A stretch of 46,850 nt of DNA from Candidatus Rokuibacteriota bacterium (GCA_003220475.1 QHSO01000010.1:1-46850), one strand, 5' to 3'. Shown: positions 16,255 to 24,773, numbered from the stretch's first letter. Notes: generated by a model not told the origin, from the sequence alone. Program-made: numbers and translations.

Positions 16255-19200
16255 CTACCGAACCTGGACGACCTGGTTTGCCGGCAGATCGAGCTGCCCG
16301 AGCTCCCTGCGCTTGGCCTCCGCCGCCTCGCGAGACGCGTAGGCCCCGTGGCGGATGAACAACGCCGAGGCTTCGCCAGGCTGCGCGGCGATGCGCACGC
16401 GATGGCCGGCGGCGCGCAGGCGTCCCGCCAGCTCGACGGCGCCGCGCAGCACGAGCGGCGCGCCCACGCGCAAGACGACGGGATCGCGGCTGACGATCAC
16501 GGCGTCGCCGAGTCCCTGCGCGCGAAGCGCAGCCGCCAGCGTCTTGGCCTCGCGCGTGGTGAGGACGCGGTCGATGAGCACGGCGTAAATGGCACTCCCC
16601 GCCGGCTTCCGCGTGCGCACCGACGAGTAGCCGGCCTCGCCCAGGCTGCGCTCGACGCGCTGCGCCTCGGCCGTCGACACGAACGGGCCGAACTCGATCG
16701 CGAAGTGTGGGCGAACGGGGGTCGCGCGCGCGGGCGACGCCGCCGGCGTGGTGGTAGCCGCGACCGCCGTGGGCTTCGCGGGCGATGCCCCGCGAACGAT
16801 CCCACCGACGGCGTCCGGTTCCGGGGTCACCGGTGTTGGCCCGGGCGTCGCGGGTGTGAGTGCGGTCGCCGGCGCGGGGCGCACAGCCGCCGACGGAACC
16901 GTGCGAACGACGCCGGCGACGACGTTCGGCGCCGGACGAACCGCGCCGGCGACGACGTCGGCCGCCGGCGACGGCGTGGTCGCGGGCGGGGCCGCGGGCA
17001 TCGGGCGCACCGGCACTGGCGGCGTCGGAGTGAGCGTCGGCGCGCGTCTCGTCGGCGTGGCCGTCGGCGCGGGCGCCACGGCGGACGGCGGCGGCCCCTG
17101 CGTCGTGCCGATGGATGTCGTCGGCAGCGGCCCCGAAGACGGTGCGTCGAACGGCGTCGCCAGTCCCGGACTCATCGGCAGCGAGCGTGTCAGCGGCACG
17201 TCCGGCAACAGCTGGTTCGGCGCGGCGGGTCCAGTCGCCTGGGGCGGGAAGCTCGGCGTCCCAGGACGCGAGGCGGGCGCCGATGGCGGCGTGCCCTGAC
17301 GCGGCGGCACCGACGACGGTGATGTCGGCGTCACACGCTGGCGCACGAGGTCGCGCGGGCTCATCGCGTCCAATCCGCCGGAGCGCCACATGACGACGCC
17401 GGCGAGCGCACCGACCGCGCTCAGCACCGCGACCACCGTGAGCAGCACGGTGCGCGAGCGCCCGCGCCCGGTCGTCTCGGGTGCCGCGACCTCGCCGGGC
17501 GGCGCAAGCGTGGCGACGCCGAGCCCGGTGCTGCTGTCGGTTTGCGCCACCGCGGCGTCGGCGCGGCCGCGCGTGAACCAGCTGCGCGCGCGGTCGAGCG
17601 TGCGCTGCACGACGCCGCTGTTGCGCGGCGGCTCGCCGGGCGTCTCCTCGCCGTAATAGTGCGTGTAATAGTGCGTGTACGTGTAGCCCGAGACCTCGGT
17701 CTGCAGATCGTTGAGCACGACACCCCAGACCTGCGCGCGCGCGCTCTCGAGATGCGTCTTGGCGCGCTTGAGCACGAGCCGCCCGACCTTGCCCGCCTGG
17801 TACACGAGCAGCACGCCGTCCGCCTTGCCCGCGACGATCGCCGAGTCGGTGACGGGCAGGATCGGCGGCGTGTCGATCAGCACGATGTCGTACTCGGCGC
17901 CGACGGCGCGCAGGAACTCCGTCATCGCCGGCGTGGACAGCAGCTCGGAGGGGTTGGCCGGAATCGGTCCCGCCTCGATGATGTGCAGGTTGTCGAGGCC
18001 GGGCGCGGCCATGACATCCTCCATCTCGAAGCGACCCATCAGGATGTCGGCGACGCCGCGCACACAGTCGCGCCACTCGGCGTTGCCCACGAGGATGTCC
18101 GAGAGGCCCGGCTCGCGCTCGATGCCGAAGAAGCGATAGATCGACGGCCGCCGCATGTTGGCGCCGACGAGCAGGGTCCGCTGCCCGTTCTGGGCCATCG
18201 TGAGCGCGAGGTTCACGATGGTCGTGGTCTTGCCTTCCTGCAGCGTGGGGCTGGTGACGACGAGCACCTTGCCGCCGCGCTCCATCCGCTCGAACTGGAT
18301 GTTCGTACGGAGCGTGCGATAGGCCTCGGCCACCGGCGACTTGGGATCGAAGTGCGTGATGAGCAGCGCGTGGCTCTGCAGCGCGTCCGGGTCCACGTGC
18401 GCGAGGTTCGGGCGTCGCTCGATGAGGCGCTGCATCGTCTCGCGCGGGTCGATGTGCGGCACGATGCCGAGCACGCGCACGCCGAGGTAGGACTCGACGT
18501 CCTCGATGGTGCCGATCGAGGTATCGAGCGTCTCGCGCACGAAGGCCAGCACGACGCCGAGGAACAGACCGAGCAGCGCGCCCACCAGCACCGTGTTGAC
18601 CATCTCCGTGCCCGCCGGCGTGGTCGCGTCGCTCGCCGGCCGCACGATCGAGACCTCCTCGACGCCTTCCGACTCCTTGATGAGCGCCTCCTGGTGACGC
18701 GTCTTGAGCAGCGTCAGCAGGTCGTCGTTCACCTTGGCGTCGCGCTGCAGCCGCGCCAGCGACAGCTCGGTCGCGGGCACCTCGCGGTTCTTCGCGAGGA
18801 GGTCGCCCATCTGGCGACTGAGGATGTCCTCGCGGTTGCGCAGCGCGGCCACCTGCGCGGCGATCTCGCGGCGCATCTCCGCGCGGACCTCGCGCAGGCG
18901 ATCGTCGATCGCCTGCAGCCGCGGATGGCGGTCGGTCACCTCGAGGGCCAGGTTCGTGCGCTCGAGCATCAGCTCGCTCTGCGTGGCCGCCAGCTTGGCG
19001 AGGTTGGGATTGCTGGCGTCGACGTAGATGCGCTCGTCGGGCTTCGTGGGGCCGTTGCGCGCCAGCCGCCCCTGCATCGCCTCGAGCTCGATCCGCTGCT
19101 GGCGCGTGCGCTCGATGTCGCCACGGACCTGCGTGAAGAGCGACAGCAGCACCGTCGACTCGGCGCCGGGCGCGATGATGTGGTTGGCGTCGCGGAAGGC

Positions 19201-19785
19201 CCACACCTCCTCTTCCGCGCGCTTCACGCGCGCGTCGACCTCGCGCAGCTGGGCCTCGATGAACTTGCGCGCCTCTCGCACCCGCGCGTTGCGGTTCCCC
19301 TTGTTGTGCTCGCGGTAGACCTCGGCGACGGTGTTGGCCAGGTCCTTGGCTTCGCGGGCATTCGTGGACGTGACGGTGATCTCGATGATGCTCGTGCTGG
19401 GTACGCGCGCCGCCCGGATCTTGCCGCCGAGGTTGTCGAGCGTCGCCTGATAGGCGCGCGACTCGCGCAGGGCCTCGCCGCTCGCGCTCTGGGGCAGCTT
19501 GCCGAGGCGGCGCGCCACCTCCTCGAGCACCGGGTAGCTCTTGATCAGCGAAACCTGCGTCTCGATGTTGTCCGCGCTGTTGACGGCCAGCACCTCGACC
19601 AGCAGCCCCGACAACGTGGTGGACTGCTCGAACTTGACGGCCGCCGTCGAGGTGTAGAGCGGAACTTTCTGCCGAGCGAAACCGACGCTGAACGCGGCCA
19701 CGAGCAGCGTGCAGACGATGATGATCATCCGCCGGCGGCGGATGATCAGCCAGTAATCGCGCAAGTTCATCTCGTACTGCGCCAT
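16255..19785 (-). CDS. Wzc-type polysaccharide co-polymerase/tyrosine autokinase with C-terminal SPOR module
   Basis: This 1176-residue protein has a Wzz-type N-terminal domain (TM1 about 20-36, coiled-coil/GNVR region 160-390, TM2 396-417), a BY-kinase (Walker A-like SPTLQEGKTTT 512-522, A' region LLVGANMRRP 538-547, Walker B YDIVLIDTPP 632-641) and a tyrosine cluster (Y701, 703, 706, 707, 710, 711). Standard Wzc ends there. Here a third membrane helix follows (about 779-799), then 220 residues rich in Pro, Thr and Ala, and one or two SPOR-like domains (about 1027-1100 and 1105-1176). That places the SPOR part in the periplasm, where SPOR domains bind peptidoglycan. The A' motif lacks both aspartates of the usual DADLRRP. 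It controls chain length and export together with the Wza-like protein encoded upstream. Confidence 0.92.
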   Translation of the reverse strand: MAQYEMNLRDYWLIIRRRRMIIIVCTLLVAAFSVGFARQKVPLYTSTAAVKFEQSTTLSGLLVEVLAVNSADNIETQVSLIKSYPVLEEVARRLGKLPQSASGEALRESRAYQATLDNLGGKIRAARVPSTSIIEITVTSTNAREAKDLANTVAEVYREHNKGNRNARVREARKFIEAQLREVDARVKRAEEEVWAFRDANHIIAPGAESTVLLSLFTQVRGDIERTRQQRIELEAMQGRLARNGPTKPDERIYVDASNPNLAKLAATQSELMLERTNLALEVTDRHPRLQAIDDRLREVRAEMRREIAAQVAALRNREDILSRQMGDLLAKNREVPATELSLARLQRDAKVNDDLLTLLKTRHQEALIKESEGVEEVSIVRPASDATTPAGTEMVNTVLVGALLGLFLGVVLAFVRETLDTSIGTIEDVESYLGVRVLGIVPHIDPRETMQRLIERRPNLAHVDPDALQSHALLITHFDPKSPVAEAYRTLRTNIQFERMERGGKVLVVTSPTLQEGKTTTIVNLALTMAQNGQRTLLVGANMRRPSIYRFFGIEREPGLSDILVGNAEWRDCVRGVADILMGRFEMEDVMAAPGLDNLHIIEAGPIPANPSELLSTPAMTEFLRAVGAEYDIVLIDTPPILPVTDSAIVAGKADGVLLVYQAGKVGRLVLKRAKTHLESARAQVWGVVLNDLQTEVSGYTYTHYYTHYYGEETPGEPPRNSGVVQRTLDRARSWFTRGRADAAVAQTDSSTGLGVATLAPPGEVAAPETTGRGRSRTVLLTVVAVLSAVGALAGVVMWRSGGLDAMSPRDLVRQRVTPTSPSSVPPRQGTPPSAPASRPGTPSFPPQATGPAAPNQLLPDVPLTRSLPMSPGLATPFDAPSSGPLPTTSIGTTQGPPPSAVAPAPTATPTRRAPTLTPTPPVPVRPMPAAPPATTPSPAADVVAGAVRPAPNVVAGVVRTVPSAAVRPAPATALTPATPGPTPVTPEPDAVGGIVRGASPAKPTAVAATTTPAASPARATPVRPHFAIEFGPFVSTAEAQRVERSLGEAGYSSVRTRKPAGSAIYAVLIDRVLTTREAKTLAAALRAQGLGDAVIVSRDPVVLRVGAPLVLRGAVELAGRLRAAGHRVRIAAQPGEASALFIRHGAYASREAAEAKRRELGQLDLPANQVVQVR
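17654..17677. repeat. 12-bp tandem duplication in the tyrosine-cluster coding region of the kinase
   Basis: The 12-base unit TAATAGTGCGTG occurs twice head to tail (17654-17665 and 17666-17677). On the coding (minus) strand it encodes THYY-THYY within the phosphotyrosine tail. Because the unit is a multiple of three, gain or loss of a copy would change the number of tyrosines without breaking the frame. Confidence 0.85.
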
Positions 19786-19795
19786 GCTCAGTCCC

Positions 19796-20938
19796 TCACC
19801 GCCCGCCCTCGCCGACGGAGCCGGTGATGTACAGGAACGGCGCTTCCGAGAGATCGATCAGCTTGGGCGCCGGCAGCCGCTGTCCCTTGCCGTCGGCGAG
19901 CACCTCGACCTTCGGCCGCAGCGGATGGTTGCGGTTGACCGCGATCACGCGGCCGACCTCTTCGGTGTTGAGCCGCACGACCGTGCCGGGCGGAAACACG
20001 GAGATCTCGGACAGCAGCGCCTTGATGAGCGCCGACGGAAACTGGTCGTTGCGCGTCTTCACGATGTCGCGAATCGCCTCGTGTGGCCGCAGGCGCGGCC
20101 GCGACGTCGGCGGCAGCGTCAGCGCGCTGTACGTGTCGACGAGGGCGATGATCTTCGCATCGGCATCGATGGCGGGTCCGTGCAGTCCCTGCGGGAAGCC
20201 CTGCCCCTGCTCGCGCTCGTGATGCTGCAGGATCGTCTGCACGATGTGCTCGACCGGCGGGCTCCACCGGCTGACGATGTCGGCCGAGAGCTTCGGGTGC
20301 GAGCGCCACAGCGCCAGCTCGTCGCCGGACAGCGCGTCGAGCTTTCTCAGGATCGTGTCGGGAAGCTGCCACAGCCCGACGTCGAACAGCGCGGCGGCCA
20401 TGCCGAGCGCGTGCAGCCGCGCGCGGTCATAGCCGACGCCGCCGCCGATGCGCAGCGCCATGATGCAGACGCGCGCCTGGTGGAGCGCGACGTAGTCGGC
20501 GCCGGCCGGCGCGGCCGGATTGTTGGCGAGCCAGAAGAGGTCCGCCGAGCGCGCCAGGGCGGTGACGCAACGGTCCACGAGCGCCTGCAGTCGGCCCCAC
20601 GGAAAGCCGCTGCCGCGCAGCAGCCCGCGTGCCTCGGCAAGGAACGCCAGCAGCTCGCCGAACAGCGGCTCGGCGCTCTCGGCGGCAACCTCGGCGGCGC
20701 GCGGCTCGGGCGCCGCCGGCTCGGGAGACGGCGGCTCGTGGCGCTCGGGCTCGGTGCGCTGCGCCGGCGCCTCGGCCGGTGAGCTCAGCGACATCCGCCT
20801 CGTCGGAGCCACCGCCGGCCGCTCGGCCGGCCGCTCCGCTGGCCGCTCGGCGGGCGGCGTGCGCTCGGCGGGCGCCGCGCGCTCCGCAGGCGGCGTCTCG
20901 CGCACGATGCCGCGCACGAGGTCGCTCATGCGGACCAT
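19796..20938 (-). CDS. HD-GYP-related protein with degenerate catalytic motif and Pro-rich N-terminus
   Basis: The 380-residue protein has a low-complexity N-terminus (residues 15-80, repeated AERP/PAER) and an HD-GYP-like domain from about 145 to 290. Expected features are H153, the HD pair (seen as F185-D186 in FDVGLWQLP), H214, HHE (239-241), GYP (seen as GFP, 247-249) and DTYSAL (268-273). The first His of the HD pair is replaced by Phe, so metal binding and c-di-GMP hydrolysis are probably weakened or lost; a sensor or scaffold role is inferred. The C-terminus (VFPPGTVVRLNTEEVGRVIAVN) is the small beta domain common behind HD-GYP modules. Its ATG overlaps the upstream TGA by one base. 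It lies between the kinase and ATPase genes of the export machinery. Confidence 0.82.
   Translation of the reverse strand: MVRMSDLVRGIVRETPPAERAAPAERTPPAERPAERPAERPAVAPTRRMSLSSPAEAPAQRTEPERHEPPSPEPAAPEPRAAEVAAESAEPLFGELLAFLAEARGLLRGSGFPWGRLQALVDRCVTALARSADLFWLANNPAAPAGADYVALHQARVCIMALRIGGGVGYDRARLHALGMAAALFDVGLWQLPDTILRKLDALSGDELALWRSHPKLSADIVSRWSPPVEHIVQTILQHHEREQGQGFPQGLHGPAIDADAKIIALVDTYSALTLPPTSRPRLRPHEAIRDIVKTRNDQFPSALIKALLSEISVFPPGTVVRLNTEEVGRVIAVNRNHPLRPKVEVLADGKGQRLPAPKLIDLSEAPFLYITGSVGEGGR
20815..20886. repeat. Short tandem repeats encoding the AERP-rich N-terminus
   Basis: Three 12-base units (CCGGCCGCTCGG-like, 20815-20850) are followed by two 18-base units (20851-20886) that end in the same GCTC(G/C)G motif. 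They encode the repeated PAER/ERPA residues of the HD-GYP-like protein. Unit lengths are multiples of three, so copy-number change would keep the frame. Confidence 0.7.
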
Positions 20939-21744
20939 CAGCCGATGCCCACCTGGTCCTTGATGACCTCGGCCACGATCTTCTCGCCCACCTCGTGCAC
21001 CCGCTTGGTGTAGCCGACGAGCAGCGCAACGTCGCAGAGGTTGTTGATCTCGCGCGGCGTACCGCGCGTGAAGTCGAAGATCAGCTTGATGGCCTCTTCG
21101 GTGAAGATCGGCGTGCCCCGTCCGGCCATCTTCAGCCGGTGGGTGACGTAGGCGGCGGTGTGCGTGTAGTCCAGCGTGTTGAGGTGGTAGCGGATCGTGA
21201 TGCGCTGATCCAGGTACTTGAGCCGGCGCACGCGCTCGCGCAGCTCGGGCGAGCCGATGAGCAGCAGCGTCACGAGGAAGCGATCGTCCGTCTGGAAGTT
21301 CATCAGCAGGCGCAGCTCCTCGAAGACCGCGTCGTCCTCGATCAGCTGCGCCTCGTCCACGATCAGGACCGTGTCGCGTCCCTCGCGGAAGTTGCTGAAG
21401 AACACGTCGTTCAGCTGATGCAGCAGCTCGGATTTGGTCTTGTCGCGCGACTCGGCGCCCAGCTGATAGAGCGCCTCGCGCAGGAAGTCCACCGCGTTCC
21501 AGCTCGGATTCGTGAGCAGGCCGATCTCGTAGCGCTCGGCCTCGAGCCGCTGGATGAGCGCGCGCGAGAGCGTCGTCTTGCCACAGCCGTATTCGCCGGT
21601 GAGCATCCCGCAGCCCTTGCGGTGGCGCACGGTGTACACGAGACGCACCAGCGCCTCCTCGTGCTCAGGCGACAGGTAGAAGAACTTCGGGTTCGGCGAG
21701 TTGTCGAAGGGCGGCTCGGACAGCTGCCAGTAGGCTTCGTACAT
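20938..21744 (-). CDS. AAA ATPase of the ExeA/XrtA-associated type
   Basis: The 268-residue protein starts MYEAYWQLSEPPFDNSPNP, the standard opening of ExeA-like and exosortase-locus (XrtA-associated) ATPases. It has Walker A GEYGCGKTT (about 49-57), Walker B VLIVDEAQLI, sensor-like LLLIGSPELRERV and the arginine-rich RITIRYHLNTLD segment, with a C-terminal lid (TRGTPREINNLCDVALLVGY). In exopolysaccharide loci these ATPases sit beside the Wza/Wzc genes and are thought to energise or organise export; the exact role is not established. The ATG at 21744 follows the export protein stop by two bases. No exosortase gene is visible here. Confidence 0.9.
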   Translation of the reverse strand: MYEAYWQLSEPPFDNSPNPKFFYLSPEHEEALVRLVYTVRHRKGCGMLTGEYGCGKTTLSRALIQRLEAERYEIGLLTNPSWNAVDFLREALYQLGAESRDKTKSELLHQLNDVFFSNFREGRDTVLIVDEAQLIEDDAVFEELRLLMNFQTDDRFLVTLLLIGSPELRERVRRLKYLDQRITIRYHLNTLDYTHTAAYVTHRLKMAGRGTPIFTEEAIKLIFDFTRGTPREINNLCDVALLVGYTKRVHEVGEKIVAEVIKDQVGIG

Positions 21745-21746
21745 CG

Positions 21747-23345
21747 CTAATTCGCCTTGATCGGCCCGTTGAACAGAATGAAGATGCCCGTGTACGCGGT
21801 GACCAGGCTCGCGACGAACGACGCGATCGTGACGTAGTCCTGCCACCACTTCACGGCCACCTCGGGCACGGTTACCACCGCGCCGGGCTCGACCGGCGGC
21901 GCCTCGGCCATCGCGTAGGTCCGGCCGTTGCGGAAGGTCACCGTGGCCGCGCGCATCTTCGCGCGCGAGCTCGGGCCGCCGGCGGCCGCCAGGTACTCGC
22001 GCGGCGTGAGATCCGGCCGATAATCCTGGGCGCCCGGCGTCTTCACCTCGCCGACGACGTAGACCTTGTCCTCGAACACCGGCACCACGACGACGTCGCC
22101 GTTCTGGATCGCGATGTTCTGCGTCTCGTCCTTTTCGACCAGCAGTCGGTGCAGATCCACGGGAATGCGCTGGCCCGGCCCGGCGTCGGCGCGGTCGACG
22201 AAGGCCAGATGCAGATCCGCGAACGATGCGACGCCGCCCGCCTTCACCACGACGTCGCGCAGGCGGTCGCCGCGCGCGAGCTCGAGGCGCTGGACGATGG
22301 TGGGCTTGCCCTGCGTCTGCGTCTTGCCGCTCTCGGCCGTCCCGTTGAAGGCGCCACGCACCTCGACCACGTCCTGGATGCTCGTGAGCGGCGGGACGTA
22401 GATGGCGTCGCCGGCGCGCAGCGGCACGTCGGCGTCGGGCGCGAGCGTGCGCAGGTCGAGCGACGTGGTCTCCTTGCGCCCGTCCTCACCCACGCGCGTG
22501 AGGCGCGCGTCTGCGGGGGCGCCCGCGACGCTGACACCGCCGGTGAGCTCCAGCAGCTCGCGCAGCGAGCCGCCGGGGCCCAGCTCGTACTCACCGGGCC
22601 GCCGCACGGCGCCCAGAAGCGTCACCGGGGCCACGCGCGGCGGCACGTTGATGCGCATGCCCTCCCGCACGAACGGGTTCTGTGCGATGTCGCCCTTGAG
22701 CTCGAACAGCAGCAGGTCGATCTCGCGCGTGGTGCCCTCGCGCGTGACCTGCACATGGCGCGCGGTGCCGCGCGGCGTGATGCCACCCGTGGTGAGAATC
22801 ACCTCGTGCAGTCGCTGCGTGGCCACGACTTGAAGCGTGCCCGGGCGCTCGACCTCGCCGGAGACGATGACCTCGAACGAGCGCGGCGAGATCACGGCGA
22901 TGCTGACATCCGCGTAACGGAAAATATCGCGGGCGCGCTCGGCGATCACGCGATTGGCCTCGAGCAGGCTCAGGCCTGCCACCCGGATCGTGCCGAGCGG
23001 CGGCAGCGCGACGGAACCCTCCGGGTCGACGACGATCTGCACGCGGTTGACGTCGAGACGGCCGACGATCTGAACGTCGAGCACATCGCCCGGTCCCAGT
23101 CGATACTCCGGACCGGCGATATTGCGTGCCTGCTGTCCGAGGTACAGGTCGCCCCGGCCCGGGGCGAGCGGGGCGAAGGCGCCCGGCGTGCGTGGGGTTT
23201 GAGGGGTCGCCGGGGTCTGCGGGACCCCAGGCGGCGGGGCTCCGGGTGTCGGCTGGCCGACAGCACCGGTGGGCGCAAGAAGGCAGACGACAAGGGTGAG
23301 CGCGAGGGACCGACGTAGGAGTCGCAACACGGTTTTTCGCGACAA
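21747..23345 (-). CDS. Wza-type polysaccharide export protein (Poly_export plus SLBB domains)
   Basis: The mature protein has the polysaccharide-export domain (EYRLGPGDVLDVQIVGRLDVNRVQIVVDPEGSVALPPLG, with a VSIAVISPRSFEVIVSGEVERPG strand set) followed by several SLBB repeats (TLLGAVRRPGEYEL, VEVRGAFNGTAE, VYVVGEVKTPGAQDY) and a C-terminal hydrophobic helix (YVTIASFVASLVTAYTGIFILF). It would form the outer-membrane or periplasmic export channel working with the Wzc-like protein. The start is uncertain. No ATG is available near the signal peptide (LRLLRRSLALTLVVCLLAPTGAVG); TTG at 23345 has a GGA seven bases upstream, and GTG at 23330 is the alternative. An 82-residue Pro-rich segment follows the signal peptide. 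It is the first gene of the operon. Confidence 0.9.
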   Translation of the reverse strand: MSRKTVLRLLRRSLALTLVVCLLAPTGAVGQPTPGAPPPGVPQTPATPQTPRTPGAFAPLAPGRGDLYLGQQARNIAGPEYRLGPGDVLDVQIVGRLDVNRVQIVVDPEGSVALPPLGTIRVAGLSLLEANRVIAERARDIFRYADVSIAVISPRSFEVIVSGEVERPGTLQVVATQRLHEVILTTGGITPRGTARHVQVTREGTTREIDLLLFELKGDIAQNPFVREGMRINVPPRVAPVTLLGAVRRPGEYELGPGGSLRELLELTGGVSVAGAPADARLTRVGEDGRKETTSLDLRTLAPDADVPLRAGDAIYVPPLTSIQDVVEVRGAFNGTAESGKTQTQGKPTIVQRLELARGDRLRDVVVKAGGVASFADLHLAFVDRADAGPGQRIPVDLHRLLVEKDETQNIAIQNGDVVVVPVFEDKVYVVGEVKTPGAQDYRPDLTPREYLAAAGGPSSRAKMRAATVTFRNGRTYAMAEAPPVEPGAVVTVPEVAVKWWQDYVTIASFVASLVTAYTGIFILFNGPIKAN

Positions 23346-23363
23346 TTGATGTTCCAATAAAGC

Positions 23364-23393
23364 ATCTTCGCTTTTTCGTTCTTTGGGGGTCAA
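23364..23393 (-). promoter_or_regulatory. Candidate promoter of the exopolysaccharide operon
   Basis: The 23346-23442 stretch is clearly AT-richer than the rest of the window. On the minus strand a TTGACC box (23388-23393) is followed after 18 bases by GAAGAT (23364-23369), a weak -10 match; TTTATT (23356-23361) is a second possibility. It lies just upstream of the Wza-type gene. The -35 match is good, the -10 match poor. Confidence 0.35.
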
Positions 23394-23403
23394 GGAAAAT
23401 GGG

Positions 23404-23431
23404 TAGACTTTTTCATAGGTTTTGGAATAGT
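23404..23431 (+). promoter_or_regulatory. Candidate promoter of the HtrA/Deg protease gene
   Basis: In the same AT-rich divergent region, TAGACT (23404-23409) and AATAGT (23426-23431) are separated by 16 bases and each match four of six consensus positions. The HtrA gene starts 12 bases downstream. This is a weak, position-supported call. Confidence 0.3.
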
Positions 23432-23442
23432 TGCGGCGAGGG

Positions 23443-24642
23443 ATGGCGACCACGACGATGACTCCGCAGGCCGTTCGTGCCGTGTTGGCCGCGTCCATTC
23501 TTTTCGCCTTTGCAGGCGCGGGCTTCGCCGTCTACGGCGTTATTGCCAGGGGGTCCGCGGCCGGGCGGACGGCGACGCCGGCGCCGATCGCCACCGCCGA
23601 CGCGCTCCAGGCGGCATTCGTGAGCGTGGCCGACCGCGTGCGCCCGGCCGTCGTCCACATCGGAACGCTGCAAGTCGCGCGGGGCCGGAGGCCACCGATG
23701 ATCCCCGGCCCCAAGGGGGATGACCCCTTCTTCAAGGACTTCTTCGATCAGTTCTTCGGGCGCAGCGGCCCTGGGCGCCGTGAGGAGTTCCAGACCCCGG
23801 GTCTCGGCTCGGGCGTCATCGTCGACAAGCGCGGATACGTTCTGACGAACTTCCACGTCATCCGCGGCGCCGACGCGGTGACCGTACGGCTGGCGGACAA
23901 GCAGGAGTTCCGCGGCCGGATCGTCGGCTCCGACTCGAAGACCGACATCGCGATCATCAAGTTCGAGGCGCCCGTCGACGTGCGCGTCGCGACGCTGGGC
24001 AACTCCGACGCGCTGCGCGTCGGCGAGTGGGCGATCGCGATCGGCAACCCGTTCGGCCTCGATCAGACCGTCACCGTCGGCGTCGTCAGCGCGACCGGCC
24101 GCGCCGACGTCGGGATCGCGACGTACGAAAACTTCATCCAGACCGACGCCTCGATCAATCCCGGCAACTCGGGCGGGCCCCTCGTCAACCTCCGGGGCGA
24201 GGTGATCGGCATCAACACCGCGATCGTGGCCACCGGGCAGGGCATCGGGTTCGCCATTCCCGCCAACATGGTCAAGCGCGTGACCGCGCAGCTCATCGAC
24301 CGCGGGCGCGTGCAGCGCGGCTGGATCGGCGTGGCGCTACAGCCGATGTCCCCCGAGCTCGCGCAGGCGATGGGGCTGGCCGACGCCAAAGGCGCGATCG
24401 TGGCGCGCGTCTATCCGGGCAGTCCCGCGGCGACCGCGGGCCTCGCGCAGAACGACGTGATCGTGAGCTTCGACGGCACGCCCGTCGAGGACTACCACCA
24501 GCTGCAGCGCATGTCGTCCGAGGCCGAGGTCGGGCGGACCGTGAAGGTGGACGTCATGCGTCGCCACGAGAAGAAAAGCCTCGCACTGAAAGTCGCCGAG
24601 GCGCCCGACTCCGGCCCCAGCGCCGAATCCCGGGCGAAGTAG
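23443..24642 (+). CDS. HtrA/Deg-family periplasmic serine protease (S1C) with one PDZ domain
   Basis: The 399-residue protein has an N-terminal hydrophobic anchor (about 11-36), a trypsin-like domain with catalytic H138 (TNFHVI), D168 (KTDIAII) and S243 (NPGNSGGP), and one PDZ domain (about 295-390, RGWIGVALQPMSPELAQAMGL). A single PDZ with a membrane anchor resembles DegS/HtrA-like quality-control proteases that act on misfolded or signal proteins in the periplasm. I chose the ATG at 23443; a TTG at 23431 upstream and an ATG at 23458 are alternatives. It is divergent from the exopolysaccharide operon and could respond to envelope stress caused by export; that link is inference from position only. 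Confidence 0.93.
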   Translation: MATTTMTPQAVRAVLAASILFAFAGAGFAVYGVIARGSAAGRTATPAPIATADALQAAFVSVADRVRPAVVHIGTLQVARGRRPPMIPGPKGDDPFFKDFFDQFFGRSGPGRREEFQTPGLGSGVIVDKRGYVLTNFHVIRGADAVTVRLADKQEFRGRIVGSDSKTDIAIIKFEAPVDVRVATLGNSDALRVGEWAIAIGNPFGLDQTVTVGVVSATGRADVGIATYENFIQTDASINPGNSGGPLVNLRGEVIGINTAIVATGQGIGFAIPANMVKRVTAQLIDRGRVQRGWIGVALQPMSPELAQAMGLADAKGAIVARVYPGSPAATAGLAQNDVIVSFDGTPVEDYHQLQRMSSEAEVGRTVKVDVMRRHEKKSLALKVAEAPDSGPSAESRAK

Positions 24643-24718
24643 CGTCGGCGACTCCTGGCGCCGCGACGATTCTATGCGGACTGGGGAACGTGGGGGCCCT
24701 TCGAGGCCCTAACGGTTT

Positions 24719-24773
24719 GTATGCGGATTGGGGGGATTGGGGAGGATTGGGGCGATTGGGGGGGATTGGGGGG
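24719..24773. repeat. G-rich tandem repeat (GATTGGGG units), possible G-quadruplex
   Basis: Five GATTGGGG units start at 24726, 24735, 24745, 24754 and 24764, alternating 9 and 10 bases apart. At least four runs of four or more G on the plus strand satisfy the basic G-quadruplex pattern. A related TATGCGGACTGGGG block lies about 45 bases upstream (from 24673), and the repeat itself starts TATGCGGATTGGGG. It sits between the HtrA stop and the terminator. Confidence 0.75.

Noticed and set aside
13382-19204. One very long minus-strand open frame (over 1900 codons)
   Set aside because: It joins the flippase frame with antisense-like, out-of-frame reading of the polymerase and kinase genes; each real gene has its own motifs in its own frame.
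17542-19827. Long plus-strand frame over the kinase gene
   Set aside because: Arg/His/Ala-rich shadow opposite a well-conserved Wzc-type protein.
23335-23360. Sigma-54 type promoter (TGG...TTG) before the Wza-type gene
   Set aside because: The -12 dinucleotide is GT instead of GC and the -24 box is incomplete.
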